Shown piece after piece: positions 46,213 through 59,100 of a stretch of 64,000 bases of DNA. The stretch's first letter is position 1. Each line of letters opens with the position of its first letter. Source of the stretch: Piromyces finnis (Eukaryota > Neocallimastigomycota > Neocallimastigomycetes > Neocallimastigales > Neocallimastigaceae); the NCBI GenBank assembly GCA_002104945.1, contig MCFH01000001.1, positions 496,001 to 560,000 on the forward strand, read 5' to 3'. Made by a program: the position numbers and the translations under genes. The notes beneath the pieces were generated by a model. The model did not search any database, was not told the origin of the DNA, and was given only the letters and a program-made list of their open reading frames with translations.

Positions 46213-49200
46213 ATGCCTCAATCTAATTCAAAAAAAGAATTTCCATATCCCGAGCATATTCAATATTGGCCATATGCTGAAGAGCAATATAGTCGAACGT
46301 TGAATACTTTTGGACGATTTAAATCATGGAAAAATGTTATTGTTGTATGTTGATATTTCAGTACATATTATGTTTTTATTTTCTGATAGGATATAGATAT
46401 TTTTATTATCATCATTTTATTTTTAGTTTTTAATTAAAACAATTTTATTATTTTATTATTTATTTATTATTTTTTTTTTTTTAAAAAGGGGATAATAGAA
46501 TTTTTTGAAAAAGTTGAAAATTTAGATAATTGTTATTCTAAACAATATTCAAAATTGGCTTCAGTTTTAGAACCTTCAGAATTTGAAAATTGTGAGTAAT
46601 CTAAACTTATATAAACATAAAAATAATATTAGTTTTTTTTTTTTTTTTTTTTCGTAATATTTATTATGATAATCTATTATTCTCTAACATATATATGTAT
46701 ATTATTATTATTATTATTATTGAATAAACTAATAAATTAACATAAAAAATTTACTGTTGAATAAAAATGAAAAGGTGGATCATTTAAAAGTCTTGAACCC
46801 ATATATAATTCAGCTAAAAAAATTGGTATTAATTATTTATATTCTAGTAATGTAATTAGGGAAGTTATTATTCAAAAGTTAAATGAATTAAAAAATGGAT
46901 TAATTAAAAAATCAAAGGTATTTAAATGATAACATTATCATCAATTTTCTCTAAATTTTTCTTTTTTAAAAAACTATATAAATATAAATAAGTATAATAT
47001 CCTATTAAAATTATAATATTCCTTTTTTTATTTCATTTATTTATTCTTTTTTGCCATTATTTTCAACAATTTATTATTCAATTAATTGTTCATTTATTAT
47101 TTATAACATTCATTAAAAATTACGTTCCAAAATAAAAAAAATAATGATAGAAATATAAACAAGACTTTTTAGAAGAATTTGCAAAAATTTCTAAAATTCG
47201 TTCAGAAACCTTAGTTTCCATTAATAATCATCAAAATTTAACTTTAGCAAAAATGAAATCAGCTTCATTAGAAATTACAGATCCATGGTTATCGGAAAGG
47301 TAAAATATAAATAAAAATCAAAAAATGAACATAATTCATATAATATTTATATATATATTTAAATTATAATTTTATTAGTAATAAAATAATGTTTAGTAAA
47401 CAATTATTTTAAATAAATATTTAATAAAACACTATTATGCTAATTTATTATGTCTTTTTGTAATTTTAACTAGAGCATTAATTAATCAATTAGAAAAAAT
47501 GCTGAAAGATGAAAATGATTATCAATGTAGAATGAATGAAATATTTGAAGATATGGAGGAATTTGATCAACATATTGTAAATCAACTTCAAAATGTATTC
47601 GATGAATATAATTCAAATAAAAATAAAGAATGTAATGATGTAAAGGTAAAAAAAAAAAAAAGTTAAACGATAATGATAATTATAAATAATTTTTAAATTT
47701 TAAAAGTGAATAACTAATATAGAAATGGTATAATATTATTATTACATATAATATACAATAATAATATATATTATTGTAGTTAAATTTACAAAATACTTCA
47801 AATGTAGGTAATATGGTAACACCAAATAAACCATTTTCTTATTTCACAAAAAAATATAGTATTACTTCCAGTGATTTATGGACTACACAACGTACTCTAG
47901 ATAATTTTGTTTATAAATTAGTTAATGTTAAAATATTAAAAGAAGGTGTTCTTTATCGTCAAGGGAATTACATTTCTAGTAATTGGAAACCATCATGGCT
48001 TGTTTTAACAGGTAAATTATAGAAGTAGCTTTTTTATATCCTAATTTATATTATTACATATTAGGGAAATAAGAAATATGAAATTAACTTTAGATTTTAT
48101 TTATACCTATCCATTTATCCACATATATATATAATTTGTTAATATTTTTAAAATTCGATGAAACTTCATTAAATCAATGACAACAATATTCATAATATTC
48201 ATAAAAACAACAACAACAACAACAACAACAAAATAATAGATACAGGCTATTTACATTGTTTTAATTTAAAACTTTCAAAATGTACTATTAGAGAATTCAC
48301 TATAAATAAGAAAGGAACAGGCGAGAATATATTACAGGCAGGAAAAGATACTTATATGAATACAGATAAAGTTAAAACAAATTTTAGGTATATATAATTT
48401 ACTTGATTGAAAATAAATACTTTACTTTTCCTCATTGTATAAAACATATTACATTATTTAGAAGTAATAGGATTAATAATAATGATATTATATGTTATAA
48501 TATAAATATATACTCTCCAAATTTATTATAGTATACAGTTAAGATCACCAAGAGTGGTTGCAGTCAATTCTACTCGAGTAAAAGATAGTGACCCTGAATA
48601 CATTTTTGATATCATAGTTAATAATTCTGCTTTCAATGTTGTACCGCCATCGTCTGAATCTAATGATGGCAATGAAGCAGGATTACCTAATAATAGTAGT
48701 AACAATGATAATACTACCACTACCACTACCACTTCCACTATCAATAATAATAAAGTTAAAAAGGCTAAATCAAATAAGAATCAAGAAATTCATTCATTAC
48801 GTTGTGATACCAATGAAATACTAGTAAATATAAAAAAGTTATATAATATTAAATCTTATAGCATCTATATTATTAAAATTTACATTTTTGCATATTATTG
48901 TACTATAAATAAATATAGGAAGATTGGTTGAATATTATTAACCTTAAATTAAAAGATATGCCAGTTGAAGTTCAACCATGTAATTATTACCTATTTAATT
49001 ACTAATTTTGTCATATAATATAAAATTGTAAATATTAAAATATTAAAATATACCATCTATTATTTATTCTTTTTATACATATTCTTTTAGCTATTATTGC
49101 ATCTACTGAAGTAGTCAATTTAACTAATACTATTAATAACAAAAATATAATTATTAAAAATAATCATGTAATGGGAGGTGGTACTATTCCTAACGATTCA

Positions 49201-49653
49201 AATAATTATTCATTAGATGAAAATAATCAATATTCTGATAATAATAATAATATTTCTTCAAATGAAGAAATTGATGAGGGAGAGAATGATAATACTCCTT
49301 TGAATGGTCAAATTTATCCACCATTTAAATCAATGGCTACGTTAATTGAAGAGGTGAATAATGTAAATGAATCACTTAAACAGCAGGAACCAAGTGTTCC
49401 TTCATTACGAAATCAAAATCCAACTATTAAATCCATTAAATCTAGCGAATCCATTAAATATTATCTTGATAGTAATAAACGTCCGAAGAATGAATCTGGA
49501 TTAAATCCAGAAATAAATGAAATGCTGACTCAAAATATTCTTACTAGTGATATCAATATTGGAACAGATGTAGATGCTTTAACAAAGACTATAAACTATT
49601 TTTGTCAAGATAACGGTAGTAGTGATATGACTTTAAACCAACCAATAGTTTAG
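46213..49653 (+). CDS. BAR-PH domain protein, SLM1-like, ten exons
   Basis: The protein is probably membrane-binding and acts at the plasma membrane with phosphoinositides. In yeast, Slm1/Slm2 have this layout and work in TORC2 signalling and eisosomes. Ten exons give about 660 residues. Residues about 25-270 are helical, starting TFGRFKSWKNVI..IIEFFEKV, and resemble the Slm/Ask10 BAR start (ERF.AWK). Around residue 300-480 a PH-like fold follows: ILKEGVLYRQGNYISSNWKP, SWLVLT, TGYLHCFNLK, a poly-Thr/Asn insert, and the closing helix CDTNEILEDWLNIINLKL. The remaining 170 residues are Asn/Ser-rich and look disordered. The start opens MPQSNSKKEFPYPEHIQYW and the stop is TAG at 49651-49653. The SLM assignment is less certain than the BAR-PH architecture; an ACAP/GRAF-like BAR-PH protein is the alternative. 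Confidence 0.8.
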
Positions 49654-50509
49654 ATATTATTAGTAAATTTATTTGAAATGAGGATAAATAATATATTTTT
49701 ATTTTAACATCCCATATAATGTTTAATATATATAATAATTTAAAAAAAAAACAACAAAATATAATATATATATAAATTCTTTTAAAAATCCAATTTAGTA
49801 TTTAGTTTATATGTATTTTTTTTCATTTATAAAAAAAAATTAATATTTAAATATTATTATTAGTTATGTAGATATACATATAAATCAATAAAAAATCTAA
49901 TGCAAAAAGGATACTTTAAATATACAATGTTGCTCAATGTTCTATCGTTTTAACCTTGAAAAGTGAACTATTGATATAGGAATTATTATTGATTAATTTT
50001 TTATTCAAGAATATTATAAGATTAGGGTTAGGTTTTAAATATTTTGAAATAAAGCAACTTATATCACTTTAATATAAAAACACTGACATGGATGGCATTT
50101 CTATGTGTTCATTGTAATTTATCAAATACTATCATCTAATATAAAAAAAAAAATTATTTATATTATTTATGGGGGTTAGTATATAATAAATACAATATGA
50201 AGAAAGAAATATAAAAAAAATAGTTTAAAAAAGAGGTTGAATCTACCATTTTGTTTCAATTTGTCAATAGTTTATGTTTATGTACACTTTTTTTTTTTTG
50301 CATGCATAAACTTTATTTTATATTGTTTTATGCCGTTTTATTATTATTTTTTTTATAATTTATTTGAACATTTAATGAAATATTTTTTGATGTTAGAAAA
50401 GACACATTTAATATTATTAAAGTTAGGATAATAATGGCACAAAAAATTTTTAATTTTATATTTATTAATATTTGAAACAAGATAAAACAATAGCCTCTAA
50501 AATTTTCAT

Positions 50510-50720
50510 GTAATGTATACATACATATATACATACATCATACATACATACATACATAAATAAATAAATAAATAAATAAATAGATAGATAAATAAATAAA
50601 TAAATAAGTAAATAAATAAATCAATCAATCAATCAATAAATCAATAAATAAATACATAAATAAATCAATCAATAAATAAATCAATAAGTAAATAAATAAA
50701 TAATTATATGAATAATTATA
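50510..50720. repeat. compound tetranucleotide array (TACA, TAAA, TAGA, TCAA variants)
   Basis: TACA-type units change to TAAA units that are broken by TAGA, TCAA and TAAG variants. The degeneracy contrasts with the pure TTTA and TAAA arrays elsewhere and suggests an older repeat. Confidence 0.93.
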
Positions 50721-51794
50721 TAAATAAATAAAAAAAGTATAGGAAAATAAGTCCTAAAGAATATTATAAATGTCAGGGAAGCATCATTCTTATATACATA
50801 AATAGGAAAAAATACTACTATTGCTATTTTAATAAATCATTTATTTAGTTATCATTAAAAATAATTTTTATTACTATGTACAATGTATTAATATAATAAA
50901 TGTTACTGTTTATTTTATTGTAATTTTATATTTACGACTTATTTCTTTTTCTATTTATCTGAGTGTTGTATATTTGTATGTTAGTGATAAAAAGACTTTA
51001 TTCATATTTTTTACTCAAAGTAGTAGTAAATTAGCCAGATGCTATTTTAAAAAAAAAAGAAATATATTCAATATTTTTTATATATATAAATTATTTTTAT
51101 TTTTATAGATATTACTAATATAAACAAAATGTAAAAAATAAGCAAACAAAAGGTATTAACTATGTCTTAAAGTGCATAAATTGTTGTATATTTTTCCTGG
51201 CTTTAATTTACAGAAAAAAAGCAAAATTAGGTTTTACTAATATGGTAAATTGAATTTATCACAACATTTGATTTGTTACCATTTAATTTAATTTAATTTA
51301 ATTTAATTTCAGTTTGATGAAGTTTTTTTTATTGATGAAATGAATGGGTTAGAATAAAAATGGTCTATTTTTTTTTTTATTTAATAAAGTAAAAAGTGCT
51401 ATATTTTTACTTTTTACTTTGTATCTATTATAAATTTCTATTTAAGTATTCAACAAATATAGCTTATTTTTATAACTTTTTTTAAATAAGAATAAAAATT
51501 ATTTAGTTGATCATGGCACATTTTTTTTCTATTTATAAAATTAAAACAACTATTTTTTTAATATAGCTCGTCCCTACCAGCATCCAATAGTTTTTTCTCC
51601 TAATATATATTTTTTTAAGATTTTTACTTTCAAAATAAATGAATTTAATATTAATTAATATCCACATTTTATATATATTAAGTAATTTTTTTATATGAAG
51701 AATAGATAATTTCAATCATTTTTGATGCTGTTTATATATTATTTATGGCTATTTAATATAATAGAAATAAGGAATATCACATTATAACTTTACC

Positions 51795-51818
51795 TTAGAA
51801 ACGCTTTAAAGTTTCTAA
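51795..51818. repeat. short inverted repeat
   Basis: TTAGAAAC (51795-51802) pairs exactly with GTTTCTAA (51811-51818) around an eight-base loop. It may be chance in such AT-rich DNA. Confidence 0.5.
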
Positions 51819-52828
51819 AATATTCTTAGAGAAGTTTTTTTTTTTAACTATTTATGAGCAAACTTAATATTGCTAATTGAATTAAGCAAGTCAAAAATTT
51901 TTTATTTATTATTTTAGATGGATATAAATAAATAAGAAGTTTTCCTTATTATTATTATTACAAAGGCATCATTCTATTAGTAAAAATCCAATTATAAGTT
52001 GTTGAGGAAAATCAAGAAATTAATGTATTAAATTCATTACATTCATATTACATTATGTTTGTAATTTTTACAGAAATGATAAACTATGCTTTTTTTAATA
52101 AAAATAGAAAACACAACTTGTTTCATCTCATTTATTATTTTGTTTTATCCCATTTTTATTTATTAGTTTATGCATAATAATGAAATAGAGTAAAAGGAAT
52201 TAATTTTTATAATCAAATCCTTTTTTTTTTTTTCTACATGATAACTCAAAGTTGAAGTTTTTACATTCAATGATTAGAAAAGCGTATGTAAAACAAATCT
52301 AACCGTCAGTAGAATTATCAGCGTTTTAGAATACTTTTATTTTAATATTTCATTTTCTATTTTATAAATGAATGAATTTAATACATTTTTAATATATTAC
52401 TTAAAGTATATTAAATGTATATTTAAATATATGTAATAATAAATGTCATTATAATATTATTATATATAAACCAATTGGTGAATATTAAATGAAGATAAAA
52501 AATAAAAAATAAACTTTTTAATATATATTATAAAAATTATTTTATTACTTTTCTAATTTATTGGATAAAAATTTATTTTATATTAAAATAATTATTTACT
52601 TTTTTTTTCGATTTTAAAATTCTTAACCAAAAAAGGAAATCTATATCATTTTATTTTCATTACATAATTCATATTAAAAAGTAAAATATAATTATTAAAG
52701 TTTTTTTAATAAACAAAAATTTATGTTGTAACCAATAGTAGATAAAAAGAATTTTAATTTTAAAATATATTTAATATACTATTAATTAAAGTTTATTATT
52801 GGCTAGTTTATTAATTTTTGCAATTATG

Positions 52829-52933
52829 ATGAATGAAATTGACTCATCACTTCAAATAGAATCAATGCTGCTGTTGACAATATTTTATCCAATATTTTAT
52901 CCATTAAAAAAAAAAAAACACTATTTCTACTAA
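52829..52933 (+). other. short coding-like open frame, possible relic exon
   Basis: The frame reads MNEIDSSLQIESMLLLTIF... for 34 residues and then stops. Its residue mix is less Lys/Asn/Ile-skewed than chance frames here. There is no convincing splice partner or family match, so it may be a relic or chance. Confidence 0.25.
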
Positions 52934-52946
52934 TTCATTTAAAAAA

Positions 52947-53003
52947 ATGGATATAGATAAAAAAAAACGAGATGCTTTGAAAGCCTTAAAAATATATAAA
53001 TAG
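52947..53003 (+). other. 18-codon open frame MDIDKKKRDALKALKIYK
   Basis: A short ATG-to-TAG frame whose composition looks coding, 13 bases after the previous frame. It is too short to support a gene. Confidence 0.2.
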
Positions 53004-56000
53004 AATAACTTTTTTAATTCCTTTGTTCATTATTTATTATAGTTTGTATGAAAAATAATAATATAATATAATCTATTAATAATAAAGTTATAATATATAT
53101 TTTTATATGAACAATTAGAAACGATTAATTAAAAATGTATATAATTAATAAATGAATAATTATATATATTTATAAACTAAATGTTTAATTTAACTAAATA
53201 TAGATAACTTTTAATTTAATACTTTTTAGGTAGGCTAGAATGTATCATTTATATCGTATTAATAAAACAAAAATTTAATAATATACAAACTATACATACA
53301 TATATTAGTTTTCAATGTAATATTCCATGTGTTTTTTCGATGTAAATCACATAGCATCTGCTTTAATGTTATTCTTTACTTTCTTTAATTTTATAATGGT
53401 ATAGTTAACAATCTATTTTTATTAATGATACTTATATTGATATATAATAATTAACATTCAAAACAAAAACAAAAAAAAAAAAAAGTAAAAAGATTCTTGT
53501 CAAATTAAATATTGAATTATGAAAGAGTTAGAGTTGTTAGTTTTTTTTAATATTTTTTATCCAAGGAAATAATGAATTATCCATTTAAATTCAAGACAAA
53601 AATTTTTTTATATTCTATTTGCTATATTAATCAAAATAAATGAATAAATAAATGAGTATATATCTACTATTGAAAATAACAATGTTTTAGTTGTACATAA
53701 TTCTGTAATACTGTAATACTGTAATACTTTTTTTTTTTCTCCCTAAAATTAAGGTATATTTATGGGTCATCAATCGTAAAAGAAGTAGGATAATTTATAA
53801 TGACAAAACACGTATTTTTTTCTTTTTTCATATATTATTATGTATGCAAATATTTATTTAATAAATTAGTTTATTTATTTACTTTAATTATATAAATCGA
53901 ACGGTTTTTTCTTTTTCAATTATTGCGAAACTCTTACTTAAAATATATTAAATATATTACCAATTAATATATGTTTTAAATTGAATGTGTGATTTTCATT
54001 GATTCTATATCTTACCGTATATATTATAATATATAATAAATTTATATAAAATGTAAAACAAAAAAATAATATATAATAAAATAAATTTTTTAATCTTTTT
54101 TTTTAAATTAAAAAATGTAATGTTCTTTTTTGTAACCTTTTCCAATATATTGTACAATCTAAAATAATAAAGTTATTCACTAACAAACCTAAATTATTAA
54201 TATTTTATTAAAATAATATTTTAATTAATTAATTGATTAATTTTTTTAATAATTTAATTTATAATTTATAGTACAAAATATAAATAATAATTTTTTAATA
54301 ATAAATAAGATTTATAATCAAATTGTATTCTAAATCTTAATTGTAGTGAATGTTTCACAAATATAATAATATATGGAGAGTATGATTATTCAGTTGGTTG
54401 CCTGTATATATAACGTCTCAACTTTTTAATTTTTGTTTATGATGTTTCGGTGTACTTGGATAGCATAACAATGCATAACAATTATATCCAACAATATGTA
54501 TTGGAATTAATATATGCTATACTACAAACAATAATATAATAACAGTATATTATAATATAACATAGTAAGCCATAAACTATATTATATATATTATAACAAT
54601 TTATTATATTATCTAACCATCTAGACATATTAAAATATAATTTTTAATATATTATAATAAATTATATTCTATTGAAACATTATACTTTTTTTTTATATAT
54701 GATACCTCATTTTTTTCAACAATAGAATTATTATCAGAGTACAAAAAAAAATAAGAATAACCATAATAGTAAAGTGGTCTTATAAGGAATGGTAGTAGTA
54801 AAATACACCATGAATTAAGAAGAAAATATGTATTATTATTATTATTATTTTTACCGTCAAATATTTTTATAATATATTTATAGTTTATATTGTGCTACTA
54901 ACCTTGTTAGCTGTCAATCGTTTTATTTGGTTTAACAATCATTTTTTGTTCGTAGAATCATTTATTTTTATAATGGAAAAAAAATTGTTTAAATCGAAAA
55001 TTAATTACTATTTTTTTAATTAATTCTTAATTTATATAAAAAAGAATAAATTTCTTTCATTTAAAAATTTTTATTCTTTTTTAATATTTTTAAATTTTTT
55101 TAATAATTATTATTTAATAGACTTTTATATATTGGATAAAACTTGTACAGTTTTATATCAATATATTCTCTTTTCATAATTTAATTTAATCAAAATTCAT
55201 CATATTTATTTATTTATTAATTATATATCAATCATTTAAATATTATAATCACTGAAATAAATAAAAGATATTTTTGATACAGTAATAATACAATATTGTA
55301 ATGTTCAATATTATGTTAATTAAAAATAACAAAGACAATAGAAAAAATTATGTTCATTAATTATTTTAGAATTACTTATTTTAGGATTAGTAAAAAAAAA
55401 ATATATATATTATCGAGAAAATTCAAATATAATAAATATTTTCTTTACTTTTAAAAAAAGTTCAAATATACCATGAATTGTCTTTGAAAAGAAATTTTAA
55501 TATATTTATGAAAATAAAAATTTATAATTTTTTTTATTAAAAAAATAAATTAAGAATAAACATAAAAAAAAGTCTATTAATTCGAAATAATATCAAAATA
55601 AATAAAGTAATAATTAAAAAAAATAAAAAGAAAAGATAATTTCAAACATTAAAAAACAAAAAAGCAAAATAAAATAAAGCAAAAATAAAAACAACATTAA
55701 TAATATAAATAATAATATATATTTTTTTAAATTTAAGAAGTTATTATAAAATATATTTTATATAATTTCTAGCCTTTCACTATTTTTTAAAGTAATCTCA
55801 ATATTTTTCCTTTTTAAAAATCATTCAACTTTATAAAGAAGAATAGTATTATATAAAACGAAAAGGAAAAAAGAGTAAAATTTAAAAATTAGGGAAATTT
55901 AATTGTCTTTAAAAAAATAATAATATTAGAAATATAATACAAGTAATAAAAATTATAAATAGCAATAATAAGACAAAGTAAGTTTTTTTTTTTTTGGAAA

Positions 56001-56164
56001 AAATTTATTATTCAAAAATATAATACTAAAGAATTATAATGTTAACTTTTATATATATATATTTTTCAGTATACAATTTTTATTTGAAAAAAGATTAATT
56101 ATGAAAAAATTTTAATAATACAAGGTTTTATTAATTTTTTTTCAAATAACAATAAACATAGAAA

Positions 56165-59100
56165 ATGGAAACTAATAAATATATACATGGTGTAAGAGGT
56201 AAGCTATTAATATATAGTTAATATCTCATTGCTTTTGTTCTAATATATATATATATATTGTTTTTAATAGATTTTTTTAAAGCATCTACACCAAAAAGTA
56301 AACCATCCATAAAATCAACAGTATATGATCCAAATGGTAAATTATTTATATAAAAATTATGTATATTATGTATTTTTTTTTTTGATAATTATCATTATTT
56401 ATTTTATATTAATATTTTTACAAATATTATTTGTTACTATTAATTTTTATAATAAAATATATCATAATTTACTTGATAAATAATTTAAATTGTAGTAACA
56501 AAACGTACTGTTCATTATACAGAAATGTTATCACAAAAGGATAAAGTAACCTATAATCATAATAGTTTTCAAAATGAGAATAGTTCAAAAGAAATGAATT
56601 ATTCATCCTCTATTACTAGAATAAATTCAAATTTGAGTCCTTCATTAAATAATCAAAGTCATACTAATTACTTGTCTTCTGTATCTGCTTCAGCAACTTT
56701 AAATAATGAAATAATTCCAAATATGGATAATTCATTGTCCTCTCCTATTCCACCTATTACTCCTGTTAATAACAATCAAACTGAACCACTTATTTCCTCA
56801 TTTATTAATTCCTATAGTACGTCTATTTCCTCAAACATAGACAATACCAATACCCCAGGAATAGAGTACAATAGCAATAATAATATATTCAAAAGTTATC
56901 ATGATATGAATCAGGAAAAAGATTCTGATTTATGTGCCTATTTTGAAAATATTAGTTTTAATGATAAATCAGAAGAGAATATAGGTTTGTCTCATGCTGT
57001 TTTTGGTGATCTTACAAATTCCTTACCGAATTTTTCAAAAAGTTATCAAAATAAATCTAATGCAAACAATTTGATTTACGATAATTTACTTTTAAATAAT
57101 TATAAAAATGAAACCGAAGCTATTGCAAATGAAATAAGTTTAACTGAATCAGAAAAGTTAAATTTACAATCAACATTTAAGGAAATGGAGGATTATCAAC
57201 TTTCAATAAAACAATACCAGTCTGAAAGTTATAATAATCAAAAATCATCCTTAGATGAACTTTTAAAAACTGATTTTAATAAATTTGTTGGTAATGATGA
57301 AAGTACAACAGCTAGTATTACAAATACTACCATTACCAAAGAATCAGATAACAAAGAAAATGAAGAAAAAAAGGAAATAAATAATAAAAATGATAATATT
57401 GACGATTTTACTAATAATGATAACATCAATGATAATTATAATTATAATAATGTTAATAATAATAATGATAATAATGATAATAATAATGATAATAATAATA
57501 ATGTTAATAATAAAAATTTAATTTTACCAGAATTGCATACTCATTATATTGATGATGATACACCATCCAAAATGCCAAGAAAATTAAGTATTAATAAGAA
57601 TGAAGATAAAGATCTTTTAGAAATGATTAAAGATGAATTACTTTTAAAAGGTAGCTTTTCTTCAATTAATAATAATAATTTTAGTGAAAGTCCTTCTACT
57701 AATACAACAGGACTTTCTACTCCAACCACCACCGTTAAAACAAATAATTCCAGTGGTTGGAATCATCCATTTTTGAAAAATTCAGAGTCTTCCAATTTTA
57801 CTGGTATATCCAATCCATTTACTCTTCAATCCTCTAATCTTATTCCTCAATCTGATATGGCACCTAAAGGTCAATATCCTTCTTATGGATTATCTACTCC
57901 ACCTGTAAAGCACACATTTCATACCCCACCAATTTCTCCTTTACAGCCATTAAAAGTACGTAAATATAATTTAAGTATGACTCAACCACAAGAATGCCAA
58001 CAAGAAAGCATTTCTTTTGCTAATAACCAATTTAGCTCTGGTTCTATTGCATTAGAAAACGATTTTGGTGCTAAGACAAATTCTCAATCTAATTTAATGC
58101 CATTGAATAGTTTTGGTGTCATTAATAAGGATTCTGATATAAAGGGTTCTATTAACATTGGTAATAGTGATGCTATTACACTTGGTAAAGATATTGAAGC
58201 AGCAACATCTCGTGTAAATCCATTTTTAACTTTTGGTGATGGTCATAAGGTTGTCCGTCCTGATGAAAATGAAGGCTATCGTGGTCAAATGATTTTAACA
58301 GATATTAAGGATGAATTGAACTTTAATAGTTTTACTTCTAGTTTTAGCAGTTTAAATGAAAGCAAGATAAATTCATCAATAAATGAACAAAATAGAAATA
58401 AAAAGGAAGAAAATAAAAAGAAGAAAGAAGAAGAAAAAAAGAAGAAAAAAATAGGACTAAAGAAAAGAAAAGAAGAGAGAAAGAAAAGAGAAGAAGAAAA
58501 GAAAAGGAAAAAGAGAGAAGAAAAGAAAAAGAAAAATTCAAATATTAAGGAGGAGAAATCAACAAAAAACATTTTTATTTTAAATGATGATAAAAATAGT
58601 TTGGAATCTTTAAAGGATAACTTAAATAATAAGGTTTTAGCAGAAGAGAATAAAAAATTTAATATTATTTCTTTGAGAGATAAACAATCAAATGATGAAA
58701 AGAAAAATAATAGCGTATCTTCCATGAAAGAGTTTTCAATTCTAAGTAAATCTGATAGTAATGCAAATAAATATGCTTTCTTAGAGGATTATATTTCTAA
58801 TTTAAATCATGTTTCTAATAATGCTTTTCCTGTGATTACTTCACCTATTCAAACTCCTCCTCATTCTCCTTATTCAGTATTAAATCCGGGTAAAAGAGGT
58901 AGTGATGTGACCAAAATTGTTAATCAAAGAAAAAGCTTATTGTCTTCTCTTCCTTCTCCATCCTATACAGATCCTTCTTTATCTCCTGGAAAATTATATA
59001 TGAAGAGATCTAGTCTTTTACCAACCGATGATCCAGATATGGATATGTCCAATTCTGATGCCATTCCTCATCGTTATAGTTCTATTTCTCTTAGAACTCG

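Larger units (their letters stand above)
49654..56164. other. 6.5-kb stretch without a convincing gene
   Basis: This is the longest gene-free stretch in the window. It contains a telomere-like TTAGGGTTAGG at 50022-50032, a compound tetranucleotide array at 50510-50720, GGGTTAGAAT at 51346-51355, a small hairpin at 51795-51818 and two short open frames at 52829-52933 and 52947-53003. An eight-base CTGTAATA repeated three times lies near 53703-53726, and a duplicated GCATAACAAT near 54465-54482. I see no transposase, reverse transcriptase, tRNA or rRNA. The final 500 bases should hold the promoter of the 2,461-residue protein. Confidence 0.6.

Noticed and set aside
52820-52880. Possible box C/D snoRNA (ATGATGA near 52826)
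   Set aside because: No CTGA box D or terminal stem at the right distance was found.
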